Source: Haliscomenobacter hydrossis DSM 1100
GTDB taxonomy: Bacteria; Bacteroidota; Bacteroidia; Chitinophagales; Saprospiraceae
DNA length: 64,000 nucleotides
Direction of reading: 5' to 3'
NCBI RefSeq assembly: GCF_000212735.1
Contig: NC_015510.1
Span: forward strand, 3,312,315-3,376,314
Below, in pieces: positions 42,135-51,368 of this stretch. Position 1 is the first letter of the stretch. Each line of letters opens with the position of its first letter. The position numbers were made by a program, and so were the translations under genes. The notes below the pieces were generated by a model that saw nothing but the letters and a program-made list of their open reading frames with translations, was not told the origin of the DNA and did not search any database.

Positions 42135-43778
42135 TTATTCAATCACCAGCTTTTGCACATACGAATCTTGTCCTTGATTGGCCTGGATGTAGTACACGCC
42201 TGTGGACAAATTTCCGGTTTGGAAACGAACCTGCTTGCCGTAATCGTTGCGTTGCGTCTTGATCAACTGCCCGTTGGCGCTGTACAAGCGGATGGTCGAA
42301 GCCGCAGCAGCGTCAAATTCGAGGGTAATTTCACCAGCCTTACTCGGGTTGGGGAAAACCTTGAGGGCTTTTACCGAGGCATCAAATGCCGTACGTGTAG
42401 AGGTGGACATATCCGCCGAGGAGTAATAAACCACCAAACGAGGTACTCTTTCGGGGTGGTTTTGGCCATCACCTCCATCACCTGGGTCGGCAATGTTTTC
42501 GTAAGATTCCCATTCGCGGGCATTTTCTACTTCACTGGGGCCTTGGTCTTCGCCTTGAAAAATGAACGCCAATGCATTGCCTGCTTCCCAGCCTGGCCGA
42601 TTGACCAGCTCTTGTACGATGGCTTTCAAGCTGGGGGTTTGGTGCGGCGTCCACAAACCCCAGGCTTCTTTTACTTCCCAGGTCAATTTGGCCGTAGTGC
42701 GCGTACGGGCAGTGATCAATGAATCTTCGGTAAAAGTAGGGGCATTGTCGTTGGCATCACCAGTGATGGTAATGCGGGCAACATCCTCCGCTGTCTTGCC
42801 TTCATGAGAATAGACTACAATGTAGGCAGAATCAATCCGGGCACCTTGAGGAATCAGGATATTGCGGAATCGCATGCCCGTGGTAAGGATGTTGCGGTCT
42901 TCGGGAGCACCTTCCCAACCCGCATCGAGGTCATCATCAAAAAGGGCATCAATTTCATCGTTTTGTTGTTCGGCATCATCGGAAGATACCGCCAATTTAG
43001 CCTCTTCATCCACGATGGTATCAGTGATCATGATCGCAGTCTCCACTTTGGCCCCACTGATGCTGTAATAAACCAGCAGTTCAGGTCTTCTTTCGGGGTG
43101 GTTTTGGCCATCGCCACCGTCACCGGGATCGGCAATATTTTCGAAAGATTCCCATTCACGAGCGTTTTCTACTTCGCTGGGGCCCTGGTCTTCACCCTGG
43201 ACGATAAAGGCCATGGCATTGCCCGCGTTCCAACCCTGGCGGTTTATCACTTCTTGAATGAGGGCTTTTAAATCAGGGGTGCGGTGGGGCGTCCACAAGC
43301 CCCATTCCTCTTTTACCTCCCAGAGTACTTTGGCAGCAGTGCGCGTGCGGGCAGTAATGAGCGAATCTTCGGTAAAAGTGGGCGCATTGTCGCTGGCGTC
43401 AGCCGTAATGGACAGGCGGGCTACGTCGTCTTTGGATTTGCCTTCGTGGGAATAAACAATGATGAAAGCGGAGTCGATGCGGGCAGCTTTGGGAATGGCC
43501 AAGTTGCGGAAACGCAAACCTGTGGTAAGGATGTTACGGTCTTCTGGAGCACCTTCCCAACCTGCATCGAGGTCATCGTCGTAAAGGGCGTCGATTTCAT
43601 CGTTTTCTTGCTCAGCATCATCCGTCGATACGGCAATTTTGGCTTGCTCGTCAACGATGGTATCGGTCACCATAATGGCTCTCCGAATCTTCAGGCTTTT
43701 GGCGGGGCTTTGAGCTTGCAGGCTGACGCTTGTAAGCAGGACAATCAATATCCAGGAATAGTGTAGCAATTGTTTCAT
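42135..43778 (-). CDS. T9SS cargo with two copies of a ~200-residue domain
   Basis: 547 residues from ATG 43776-43778 (MKQLLHYSWILIVLLTSVSL, signal peptide). Two near-identical domains (about 30-245 and 250-455) each contain DTIVDE.AK.AVS.DDAEQ, DDDLDAGWEGAPEDRNILTT, EDSLITARTRT and ENADPGDGGDGQNHPER, so a recent tandem duplication is clear. Acidic D/E-rich stretches suggest Ca binding. The last 80 residues are a T9SS type A sorting domain (FPNPSKAGEITLEFD...). Secreted; function not recognised. Confidence 0.88.
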   Translation of the reverse strand: MKQLLHYSWILIVLLTSVSLQAQSPAKSLKIRRAIMVTDTIVDEQAKIAVSTDDAEQENDEIDALYDDDLDAGWEGAPEDRNILTTGLRFRNLAIPKAARIDSAFIIVYSHEGKSKDDVARLSITADASDNAPTFTEDSLITARTRTAAKVLWEVKEEWGLWTPHRTPDLKALIQEVINRQGWNAGNAMAFIVQGEDQGPSEVENAREWESFENIADPGDGGDGQNHPERRPELLVYYSISGAKVETAIMITDTIVDEEAKLAVSSDDAEQQNDEIDALFDDDLDAGWEGAPEDRNILTTGMRFRNILIPQGARIDSAYIVVYSHEGKTAEDVARITITGDANDNAPTFTEDSLITARTRTTAKLTWEVKEAWGLWTPHQTPSLKAIVQELVNRPGWEAGNALAFIFQGEDQGPSEVENAREWESYENIADPGDGGDGQNHPERVPRLVVYYSSADMSTSTRTAFDASVKALKVFPNPSKAGEITLEFDAAAASTIRLYSANGQLIKTQRNDYGKQVRFQTGNLSTGVYYIQANQGQDSYVQKLVIE

Positions 43779-43930
43779 GATCAAACTTAGGTTAGATGGA
43801 AAAATCGGGGAAAAATACAGCCCTAAGCTTACCTGAAAGTTTGCTGAATATGAACAAATTGTAAAAACAAAGCCCCTGTTTTTACATTAGAATTTACATT
43901 GTTGTAGACTTGGTTTTGTGCCTTGTACTA

Positions 43931-45028
43931 CTACTGCCTGGATAGCGATTGGAGGTAGGGGGTTATTTTTGCCAAGGCAATCAATTTGAAATTTTGCGGC
44001 GCTGCTTTGCCGTCTGCATGGACATTGAATCCATCCTGAACAACGAATAGACCCTGGTTAAATGGTGCTCCAAGATTATGGGGGCAGACCTCAATGCCAT
44101 CGGTTTCAGCAGTACCATCAATTTTTCCATCGGCAATGGAAAAACTACCCAAATAACGATTGGGTGCTTTGCGCTCAAAAGCAGCATACGAATTGTTCCC
44201 TTGTACGGAGGCCAGGAGGTAACCTGTAGAGTCTGACGTAGCATAGAGGCATAAGCCCTCTACATCAAAGGTGATATTGGGATTGTCTTGTCCGCTTTGG
44301 GTGATGTAGCTTACTTTGGTGGTCGTTTTGTTTTCAATTTCGACACGCCAAATGCCCTTATCTTCCTCCCCTACGTAGAGTACACCATAGGTAGGATCGG
44401 CCACCATTCCTTCGGGTTGAGAGCTGACTTTAAAGGTTCGGATCATTTTTGCGCTGATGCGGTCGGAGCCACTTGGTTGGAGTAACCATTGTTCCACCTG
44501 GCCGTTTTTTCCATTTACAAAGGCGTAGTGTGCGCTATCGATGCTGCTGCGGTAAAAACAAAAGCCATAAACTTCGTCGACACTTGATTTGATGGGTGCG
44601 GCCTGCAATGGGCGAAGTGTGCCATCCTGCGATTGGATGCTGTACAAATAAATTTCATTTTTTGAACGTTCTGAGCAGCCCACGAGGTCAACGTGTTCAC
44701 CATTGTTGAGCACAAAATCATAGGTGACATCGATGTTATTGGGATCGCCAGTAGGGTAAGATTGCAGGCGTTTGCCCTGAAGATCGTACACCTCGATGCC
44801 GTAGTGTTTCACGGTGCCAATGATCAAACTTTTGCTGGAATCTTGTGGATTGACCCAAATGGAGGGGTCGTCGGCGGCATCGTCTTCAATGGCAAGGCGT
44901 ACGTGCTCGGTTTCGGCATCAGCGGTGAAGGAGGGAAAATTTGTGTTGTTGGTGGGTATTTTTTTCTCACAAAAACAGAGCACAAGTAATGCCAGGCCAG
45001 CTATTGAAAGCAGTTGAAGGTGTTTCAT
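43931..45028 (-). CDS. Beta-propeller 3-phytase-like lipoprotein
   Basis: 365 residues from ATG 45026-45028. Signal with lipobox LLVLCFCEK. The six-bladed propeller carries phytase motifs DDAADDPSIWVNPQDSSKSL early, GTVKHYGIEVYDLQG, and DVEGLCLYATSDSTGYLLAS. Beta-propeller phytases use Ca2+ to release phosphate from phytate; the acidic residues that bind Ca are here in the DDPS and DVEG segments. Surface lipoprotein for phosphate scavenging is the likely role. A -7-like CAAAAGTA (rc TACTTTTG) at 45062-45069 lies upstream. Confidence 0.88.
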   Translation of the reverse strand: MKHLQLLSIAGLALLVLCFCEKKIPTNNTNFPSFTADAETEHVRLAIEDDAADDPSIWVNPQDSSKSLIIGTVKHYGIEVYDLQGKRLQSYPTGDPNNIDVTYDFVLNNGEHVDLVGCSERSKNEIYLYSIQSQDGTLRPLQAAPIKSSVDEVYGFCFYRSSIDSAHYAFVNGKNGQVEQWLLQPSGSDRISAKMIRTFKVSSQPEGMVADPTYGVLYVGEEDKGIWRVEIENKTTTKVSYITQSGQDNPNITFDVEGLCLYATSDSTGYLLASVQGNNSYAAFERKAPNRYLGSFSIADGKIDGTAETDGIEVCPHNLGAPFNQGLFVVQDGFNVHADGKAAPQNFKLIALAKITPYLQSLSRQ

Positions 45029-45061
45029 TGGTGTATTTTTGTCGAAATTCAACAAGCTTGA

Positions 45062-45069
45062 CAAAAGTA
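45062..45069 (-). promoter_or_regulatory. -7 element (TACTTTTG) of the phytase gene
   Basis: TACTTTTG on the minus strand matches TAnnTTTG; ATG is 34 bp downstream. A -33 box was not found. Confidence 0.45.
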
Positions 45070-45142
45070 CAGGGGGCATGTTAATTAAATGGGGATTGTG
45101 AGTGAAATGATTATTAAGCTTGGATACCGAGAAAAACTGGGG

Positions 45143-45721
45143 TTATCCCAACAAGCCCTGAATCTGCACATACTGCAACAACATAATCGTTTTGGCATCC
45201 CTGATCTCTCCATTTTCGACCATGGACAGCGCGGTGTCAAAAGGTAGTTCCAGTACTTCAATGTTTTCCTGCTCGTGATCCAGGCCTCCACCGTCGCTGA
45301 CTTGCATGTCTTGGCTGTATTCGGCGACAAAGAAGTACAGGATTTCTGTTACCGAGCCGGGCGACATATAGGCTTCAAACACCTTGCGCACATCGCGCAC
45401 TTTGTAACCCGTTTCTTCCTCGGTCTCCCGGCGGATGCAATCTTCGGGGTTGTCTTGGTCCAATAATCCGGCGCAGGCCTCAATCATCATGCCATCGGGG
45501 TTGCCGTTGACGTAAGTGGGCATGCGAAATTGCCGGGTGAGGACAACCGTCTTGGCTTCGGTATTGTAGAGCAGAATTGCGGCACCGTTGCCACGGTCAT
45601 AAGCTTCGCGGCTCTGGGTTTCCCAGGTGCCATCTTTTTTTTGGTATTCGTAGGTGACCTTGCGGAGGGTGTACCAGTTGTCGGAGAGAACTTCGGTTTT
45701 GGTGATGTTGATGTTGGGCAT
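45143..45721 (-). CDS. NUDIX hydrolase (GDP-mannose/ADP-ribose pyrophosphatase-like)
   Basis: 192 residues. The NUDIX box is [20 protein letters not shown] (about residues 86-105), preceded by [15 protein letters not shown] and followed by [18 protein letters not shown], as in NudK/NudF-type enzymes. It cleaves a nucleoside diphosphate linked to X, probably a sugar nucleotide. It starts 14 bp after murA's stop and is likely cotranscribed, a link to nucleotide-sugar metabolism. Confidence 0.93.
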   Translation of the reverse strand: MPNINITKTEVLSDNWYTLRKVTYEYQKKDGTWETQSREAYDRGNGAAILLYNTEAKTVVLTRQFRMPTYVNGNPDGMMIEACAGLLDQDNPEDCIRRETEEETGYKVRDVRKVFEAYMSPGSVTEILYFFVAEYSQDMQVSDGGGLDHEQENIEVLELPFDTALSMVENGEIRDAKTIMLLQYVQIQGLLG

Positions 45722-45735
45722 GGGTGTGGGTGGTT

Positions 45736-47046
45736 TTATATCCTGGCAATCTGCGCCCCAATATTCTTCAAACGTTCCTCGATAAACTGATAACCCCGGT
45801 CAATCTGGTTTACATTGTGGATCACGCTCCGCCCTTTGGCCGAAAGTGCCGCAATCAACAGCGCAACTCCGGCGCGAATATCCGGCGAAGTCATGGAAAT
45901 GCCCCGTAGTGGCTGACGGCGATCCAAACCGATCACGGTAGCCCGATGCGGGTCACAAAGGATGATTTGGGCACCCATATCGATCAACTTGTCGACAAAA
46001 AACAGGCGGCTTTCGAACATCTTTTGGTGGATCAGCACACTGCCTCGCGCCTGGGTAGCCACCACCAGCATGATGCTCATCAGGTCGGGCGTGAAGCCAG
46101 GCCAGGGTGCATCATAAATGGTGAGGATAGAGCCATCGATGAAGCTCTGAATCTCGTAGTGCTCGTGCGCGGGAATGCGAATATCATCGCCCTGGATGAT
46201 CAACTCGATCCCCATTCGTTCGAATACCCGGGGTATGATGCCCAGCTCGGCTACTCCAGCGGCTTTGATGGTCAGGTCGGATTGGGTCATGGCTGCCAGG
46301 CCGATAAAGCTACCCACTTCGATCATATCCGGCAGGAGCCGGTGTTCGGCACCACCCAATGCTTCTACCCCTTCGATGATCAACATGTTGGAACTTACAC
46401 CGCTGATGCGTGCGCCCATGCGGTTGAGCAACTTGCACAACTGTTGTACATAAGGTTCGCAGGCCGCGTTGTAAATGGTTGTGGTTCCTTTGGCTAGAAC
46501 GGCGGCCATGACCACATTGGCCGTACCCGTTACCGAAATTTCGTCCATGAGAATGTAGGTGCCCTGAAGTTGGCGGGCCTCCACAAAATAAACATTGAGA
46601 TCGGCATCAAATTTAAATTCGGCACCGAGTGATTGTAAACCCAGAAAGTGCGTATCCAAGCGGCGGCGACCAATTTTGTCTCCACCCGGTTTGGGCAAAA
46701 ATGCTCGGCCATATCGGGCAAGCAATGGCCCAATGAGCATTACCGATCCCCTGATTTTACTGGCTTTATTGAGGAATTCCGCCGAATTGAGGTACACCAT
46801 ATTGATGTCGTCGGCTTGAAAAACATAGGTATCCGCGTTGAGTCTTTCCACTTTCACCCCTAAACCTTCCAGTAGCTCGATGAGCAATACAACATCCTGG
46901 ATTTGGGGCACATTGGAGATGGTAACTTTTTCGGAGGAGAGCAAAGGTGCGCATAGTACTTGTAGCGCTTCATTTTTTGCCCCTTGGGGCACAATTTCAC
47001 CGGATAGGGCTTGGCCTCCGATGACTTCAAAAGCATCGAGTGTCAT
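45736..47046 (-). CDS. murA: UDP-N-acetylglucosamine 1-carboxyvinyltransferase
   Basis: 436 residues from ATG 47044-47046; the frame's upstream part lies in the GGTTCGGG palindrome. It transfers enolpyruvate from PEP to UDP-GlcNAc, the first committed step of peptidoglycan synthesis. EPSP-synthase-like halves are intact ([13 protein letters not shown] near the start). The active-site loop, usually PGGCxIG, reads PGGDKIG with Asp at residue 123, so the Cys that fosfomycin alkylates is missing. NUDIX hydrolase follows, DUF4290 precedes. Confidence 0.95.
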   Translation of the reverse strand: MTLDAFEVIGGQALSGEIVPQGAKNEALQVLCAPLLSSEKVTISNVPQIQDVVLLIELLEGLGVKVERLNADTYVFQADDINMVYLNSAEFLNKASKIRGSVMLIGPLLARYGRAFLPKPGGDKIGRRRLDTHFLGLQSLGAEFKFDADLNVYFVEARQLQGTYILMDEISVTGTANVVMAAVLAKGTTTIYNAACEPYVQQLCKLLNRMGARISGVSSNMLIIEGVEALGGAEHRLLPDMIEVGSFIGLAAMTQSDLTIKAAGVAELGIIPRVFERMGIELIIQGDDIRIPAHEHYEIQSFIDGSILTIYDAPWPGFTPDLMSIMLVVATQARGSVLIHQKMFESRLFFVDKLIDMGAQIILCDPHRATVIGLDRRQPLRGISMTSPDIRAGVALLIAALSAKGRSVIHNVNQIDRGYQFIEERLKNIGAQIARI

Positions 47047-47053
47047 ATTAAAG

Positions 47054-47139
47054 CGGGTTCGGGAGTTCGGGAGTTCGAGGGTTCGGGAGTTCAGGGCAAC
47101 CAACCCTCGAACTTCGAACTCCCGAACCTTCGAACCCTC
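47054..47139. repeat. GGGTTCGGGAGTTCGG palindrome in the DUF4290-murA space
   Basis: Arms GGTTCGGGAGTTCGGGAGTT... and ..CGAACTCCCGAACCTTCGAAC pair about AACCAACC. It fills the space between the DUF4290 stop (47145) and murA start (47046), so any readthrough transcript carries it as the murA leader. Confidence 0.9.
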
Positions 47140-47144
47140 AGTCC

Positions 47145-47888
47145 TTATTTCCGTTTGTTGTTTCTTGGGTTGAATTTTCCGCCACCGCCGTTGTTGTTAC
47201 TCTGCTGACGGCCACCACCATAAGAAGATCTACCTCCGCCACTACTGCCACTGTTGTTGCGCTGTTGACGGTTGTTGTTGCCCCCTTGATTGTTGCTTCT
47301 GCGGCGATTGTTGTTGTTGTTCATGTTGCTTTGATTGGCTGGGGTGAGGTTTTCAATCGATCCCAGTTCATCCAAAGACAACTGACCGTTGGAGATAATC
47401 TCCAGGTCGGTTTTGATGACATCGTCACTTACAAAATGCTCCTTGTTCCAGGTGCGGTAAGCCAACTTCATGTAGGAGGCAATGGTGGCTACAAAACCAT
47501 TGCGCTTGGGGCCTGGATCCATCTCAATCGCCCGGCGAATCAGTCGCTGTACATTGTTGCCATAATGACGAAAACCTGGTTCTGCGGAAGGATAATTTAC
47601 CTTATCCGGCTTTTTGTTATCGTCTGCGGGGGAAGGAGTAATTCCCAGAGGAGGGGATACTTTTAAGTCGTAGCTGGCAATTTTGAATACGTGCCGCCAT
47701 AATTTAATACGGTAGTCCTCCAGGTTGCGGTTTTGAGGGTGCATCATCATCATCATATCAATGATTTCCTCAACCACTTGTTGGCGGGCACGGTCGTCTT
47801 CTATTGTTTTGGCATAAAGAATCATGTTTTGTACATTTCTCCCATACTCAGGAATGATCAGTTCATCCTTTTGGGAGTTGTACTCCAT
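47145..47888 (-). CDS. DUF4290 domain protein
   Basis: 247 residues from ATG 47886-47888 (MEYNSQKDELIIPEYGRNVQ), the family's own N-terminus. The first 180 residues are helical; the C-terminus is a disordered tail of Asn, Arg, Gly and Ser (NNNNNRRRSN, SGSSGGGRSS) of about 55 residues. DUF4290 is confined to Bacteroidota and no function is known to me. Low-complexity, positively charged tails of this kind often bind RNA. Upstream of murA on the same strand. Confidence 0.9.
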   Translation of the reverse strand: MEYNSQKDELIIPEYGRNVQNMILYAKTIEDDRARQQVVEEIIDMMMMMHPQNRNLEDYRIKLWRHVFKIASYDLKVSPPLGITPSPADDNKKPDKVNYPSAEPGFRHYGNNVQRLIRRAIEMDPGPKRNGFVATIASYMKLAYRTWNKEHFVSDDVIKTDLEIISNGQLSLDELGSIENLTPANQSNMNNNNNRRRSNNQGGNNNRQQRNNSGSSGGGRSSYGGGRQQSNNNGGGGKFNPRNNKRK

Positions 47889-47992
47889 GTTCAGTGGTTC
47901 TTTTCTATTCATTTTTATTGATGCTATTTTACCCTCAGATGTTAAGTAATCGGCCTCTTTGACCAATTGTTGCCTAAAATCTGAGGATATTT

Positions 47993-49831
47993 TTATTCTA
48001 CCGTGACGGATTTTGCCAGATTACGGGGTTGATCCACGTTACAGCCTCTCATCACAGCAGTATAATAAGAGAGCAATTGTAAAAGAATCACCGACAGTAA
48101 TGGCGAAAGCGGATCTTCGGTTTCAGGAATTTCAATGGTGTAATCGGCAATTCGGCTGATGGTATCGTCTCCTTCCGGAACTACGGCAATCACGGTGCCT
48201 TTGCGTGCTTTGACTTCCTGAATATTGCTAACGATTTTGTCATAGGCGCTGCGATTGGTAGCAATCACAATAACTGGCATATTTTCATCGATGAGCGCAA
48301 TAGGGCCATGTTTCATTTCCGCTGCCGGATAACCTTCGGCATGGATGTAAGAAATTTCCTTCAATTTTAGCGCTCCTTCCAGCGCAACTGGAAAATTGTA
48401 CCCCCGTCCCAGATAAATGGCATTTTGGCGGTCTTTGATTTCCGCTGCAATATACTTGATCTTATCGTCTTGTTGCAATACCTTTTTAATCTTTTCCGGG
48501 ATCAGCGTCAATTCAGTAATCAATTTACGATAATATTGCTCCGAAATGGTTCCGCGGTGGTGGGCAAGGTACAAAGCCATCAGGGTCAAGAGGGTAACCT
48601 GACCGGTGAAAGCCTTGGTGGATGCCACTCCGATTTCCGGACCAGCATGGATGTACGAGCCAGCATGAGTGGTACGGGCAATGGATGAACCTACTGAATT
48701 AACAACACCGTATAAAAAAGCACCTTTCTCTTTGGCTATTTCCAAAGCGGCCAGGGTATCTGCTGTTTCGCCCGACTGAGAAATGGCAATGACCACGTCT
48801 TTTTCAGAAATAACCGGATTGCGGTAACGAAACTCCGATGCGTATTCTACCTCAACTGGAATACGCGCCAGGTCTTCAAAAAGATATTCTCCAATCAAGC
48901 CGGCGTGCCAGGAAGTGCCACAGCCGATCATGACAAAACGTTTTGCTTTTGAAATTTTGGACGCATAATCCTCCAAGCCACCCAGTCGAATCCAGCCTTC
49001 ATCGGCGTTGATGCGCCCACGCATACAATCCCGCAAGGTATTGGGTTGTTCATGGATTTCTTTGAGCATGAAATAATCGTAACCACCTTTTTCCAGCAGC
49101 TCGATCTTCATGTCTAACTCATGGATGAAAGGGGTCTGTTTTTCATTGTTGATGGACTTGATGTCGTAGTGACCATCCCGGTGTACCACCGCGATCTCCT
49201 CATCGTTGAGGTAGATGACACGATTGGTGTGTTCAATAATTGGGGTGGCATCGGAAGCCAGGAAAAACTCTTTATCCCCCAGACCCAAGACGAGTGGGCT
49301 TGCTTTGCGCGCGGCCACCAACTTATCGGGTTCGGTTTTGTCCAAGACCACTATGGCGTAGGCACCTACCACCCTGGTAAGGGCCAAACGCACCGCTTCT
49401 TCCAAGGGCAGTTCATCCCGGTCTTGTACAGCCTGGATCAAGTTGACCAGTACTTCGGTATCGGTATCACTCTGAAAAACATGCCCCTCTTTTTGAAGGG
49501 CAGTTTTTAACAAGTCGTAGTTTTCAATAATTCCATTGTGTACCAAGGCCAGGCGACCATTGGAGGAAAGGTGAGGGTGTGCATTTACGTCGTTGGGTTC
49601 TCCGTGGGTGGCCCAGCGGGTATGACCAATGCCCATTGTGGCAAATAAAGGATTTCCCTCGGCGTGTTTTTCGAGTTCACTTACTTTACCTTTTTTCTTG
49701 TACACCAATAAATCACCATTGTGCAAGGCTACCCCAGCACTATCATAGCCACGGTATTCCAATCTTTTTAAACCCTTAATAAGTTTGGGATAGGCTTCCG
49801 CAGCGCCTAAATACGCAACGATTCCACACAT
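47993..49831 (-). CDS. glmS: Glutamine--fructose-6-phosphate aminotransferase
   Basis: 612 residues. MCGIVAYLG exposes Cys2, the N-terminal nucleophile of the class II glutamine amidotransferase domain; two SIS isomerase domains follow (CGTSWHAGL, SQSGETADTLAAL; ending LAKSVTVE as usual). It makes glucosamine-6-P from fructose-6-P and Gln, the entry to UDP-GlcNAc, thereby feeding murA. No ribozyme-like leader was recognised; the 85-bp upstream space holds a palindrome instead. Confidence 0.97.
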   Translation of the reverse strand: MCGIVAYLGAAEAYPKLIKGLKRLEYRGYDSAGVALHNGDLLVYKKKGKVSELEKHAEGNPLFATMGIGHTRWATHGEPNDVNAHPHLSSNGRLALVHNGIIENYDLLKTALQKEGHVFQSDTDTEVLVNLIQAVQDRDELPLEEAVRLALTRVVGAYAIVVLDKTEPDKLVAARKASPLVLGLGDKEFFLASDATPIIEHTNRVIYLNDEEIAVVHRDGHYDIKSINNEKQTPFIHELDMKIELLEKGGYDYFMLKEIHEQPNTLRDCMRGRINADEGWIRLGGLEDYASKISKAKRFVMIGCGTSWHAGLIGEYLFEDLARIPVEVEYASEFRYRNPVISEKDVVIAISQSGETADTLAALEIAKEKGAFLYGVVNSVGSSIARTTHAGSYIHAGPEIGVASTKAFTGQVTLLTLMALYLAHHRGTISEQYYRKLITELTLIPEKIKKVLQQDDKIKYIAAEIKDRQNAIYLGRGYNFPVALEGALKLKEISYIHAEGYPAAEMKHGPIALIDENMPVIVIATNRSAYDKIVSNIQEVKARKGTVIAVVPEGDDTISRIADYTIEIPETEDPLSPLLSVILLQLLSYYTAVMRGCNVDQPRNLAKSVTVE

Positions 49832-49854
49832 AACACATTTTTTGCTAGCAATTT

Positions 49855-49925
49855 CAGTAGTCAGCTATGAGCCCTCAGGTATCAGCAATGTCTGCTCATA
49901 GCTAAGGGCTCATAGCTGACTACTG
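49855..49925. repeat. Perfect 21-bp inverted repeat, between DUF4270 and glmS
   Basis: Arms 49855-49875 (CAGTAGTCAGCTATGAGCCC) and 49905-49925 match base for base; the loop is 29 bp. The DUF4270 stop codon (49920-49922) is inside one arm, so the arm is coding at its end. It could act as attenuator or terminator. Confidence 0.85.
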
Positions 49926-51275
49926 ATTAAGTTGGGTATAGTAAAGCTTCAATTTGGCTCCATGTACGGGGTGGTCTGCACGGTAAAGTGTGGTTCTTGC
50001 GGCTGATTCAGCCAGAGGAAAAGCTTTGAGTAAAATATCTGTAGGAACTTTACCCGCAATCATGTCTTGAACGTGTGCCGTCAGGTTAATGGTATAAGTA
50101 CCCGGTTCATTATTTTTTCCAGCGGTATAAACACCATTGTATATTTGATCAATCTCTGCGGACTGACTGCCAATATTAAAATCTTGTACCACTTGCAAGT
50201 TACCCTTTTCGTTGCGGTACATGGCCAGCAAACGGGGACTTGGGGTAAAAAAGCTGGGATTGTCTCCTTCAACCTCAGCTACTTTGAGTACCAACTCAGC
50301 TTTATTGACGATGACATTTTTCAGGTTTTTTACGCCAGGAATTGAAAACCTGCCCGCAGAGCCCTCCTGACCTTGAATCAAGACATATTCCTGATTGGGT
50401 TCAGCGTTAAGGTATTTACCCAGCAGGGAAGTCCCCCGGTCACGAGTGATTGAACTGGCGGCTACAAACCCGAATGCATATCGGAATTCTTGTGCAAGGC
50501 CAGATGCAGTTTGATAATAGAGATACAAACCTGCGCGACTGGCGGTCAGGTCAAAAGCAGTCAATCCTTTGCCCGTATTGGTGGCGTTTAGCTGTAGTCC
50601 GTAAATTGATTTCAAAAATTTTACCCGACTTCTGTAAACCGAAGTATCTATTTTGAGCAGCTCACCAGCAAAAGTATTCATGTCATCAAAACGGACGCGC
50701 AATTGTGGTGGCACTTTGGTTTCAGTTTTGACGCCGGAGGAGAAGTCATTGATTCTGATGGAGTCAAAACTGGAGACAAAAGATTTAGAATAGATAACAC
50801 TGGATTTAGCAGGAAGCTTTTGGTTGGAAAAATAGTTTTTATCCAATGCAAAAGAGTCTGCCAATTCACGTATTTCCAAATTGTATCGTTGCGCTTTATC
50901 CGAATAAATTGAACTGGTATTGTAAGGAAGTACTAAAACTAAAGAGTCAACTTTAATGCCAAGACCGGGATGCGATTGAACGACGGGTACAAATTGGGTT
51001 TGAATAATAGCATCGGTCAGACCAAAAATTGGATCATCCAATTTGCCAAAAAAATACCTGGATAAAAAACCACTGGATGCAGAGGTAGGAATCGAAAAAA
51101 CCAACAAAGAATCGCCAGGGACAGTAGTCGAGGTTATTTTGAACGTATCGACGTTTTGTACATTGACCAGGTCTTCATCCAACAAGCCCGAACCGGTATC
51201 GATGGGATTGGTACAAGAAAAAACTGCGGCCATGCTCAAGCCTAAAAAAGTCAGGTGAAAAAGAAAATTCTTCAT
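49920..51275 (-). CDS. DUF4270 domain lipoprotein
   Basis: 451 residues. Signal peptide and lipobox AVFSCTNP (Cys21). The rest is beta-rich with typical DUF4270 segments (GLLDEDLVNVQNVDTF; LVLVLPYNTSSIYSD; VLIQGQEGSAGRFSIPGVK) ending in YRADHPVHGAKLKLYYTQ. Outer-membrane-associated lipoprotein of Bacteroidota; no function is known. Between the GT5-like gene and glmS, a recurring order in this phylum to my knowledge. Confidence 0.9.
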   Translation of the reverse strand: MKNFLFHLTFLGLSMAAVFSCTNPIDTGSGLLDEDLVNVQNVDTFKITSTTVPGDSLLVFSIPTSASSGFLSRYFFGKLDDPIFGLTDAIIQTQFVPVVQSHPGLGIKVDSLVLVLPYNTSSIYSDKAQRYNLEIRELADSFALDKNYFSNQKLPAKSSVIYSKSFVSSFDSIRINDFSSGVKTETKVPPQLRVRFDDMNTFAGELLKIDTSVYRSRVKFLKSIYGLQLNATNTGKGLTAFDLTASRAGLYLYYQTASGLAQEFRYAFGFVAASSITRDRGTSLLGKYLNAEPNQEYVLIQGQEGSAGRFSIPGVKNLKNVIVNKAELVLKVAEVEGDNPSFFTPSPRLLAMYRNEKGNLQVVQDFNIGSQSAEIDQIYNGVYTAGKNNEPGTYTINLTAHVQDMIAGKVPTDILLKAFPLAESAARTTLYRADHPVHGAKLKLYYTQLNQ

Positions 51276-51368
51276 GTTGAAGTGTAAAAATTGATCAAAA
51301 TGAAATTCATCGATCTGGCAGGTAAATGATCAGATCGATGAACACAAGGATGCAAATCGTACAACGGA

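Noticed and set aside
49832-49919. glmS ribozyme-type riboswitch in the glmS leader
   Set aside because: The space is under 90 bp and is mostly a perfect inverted repeat; no ribozyme core is recognisable.
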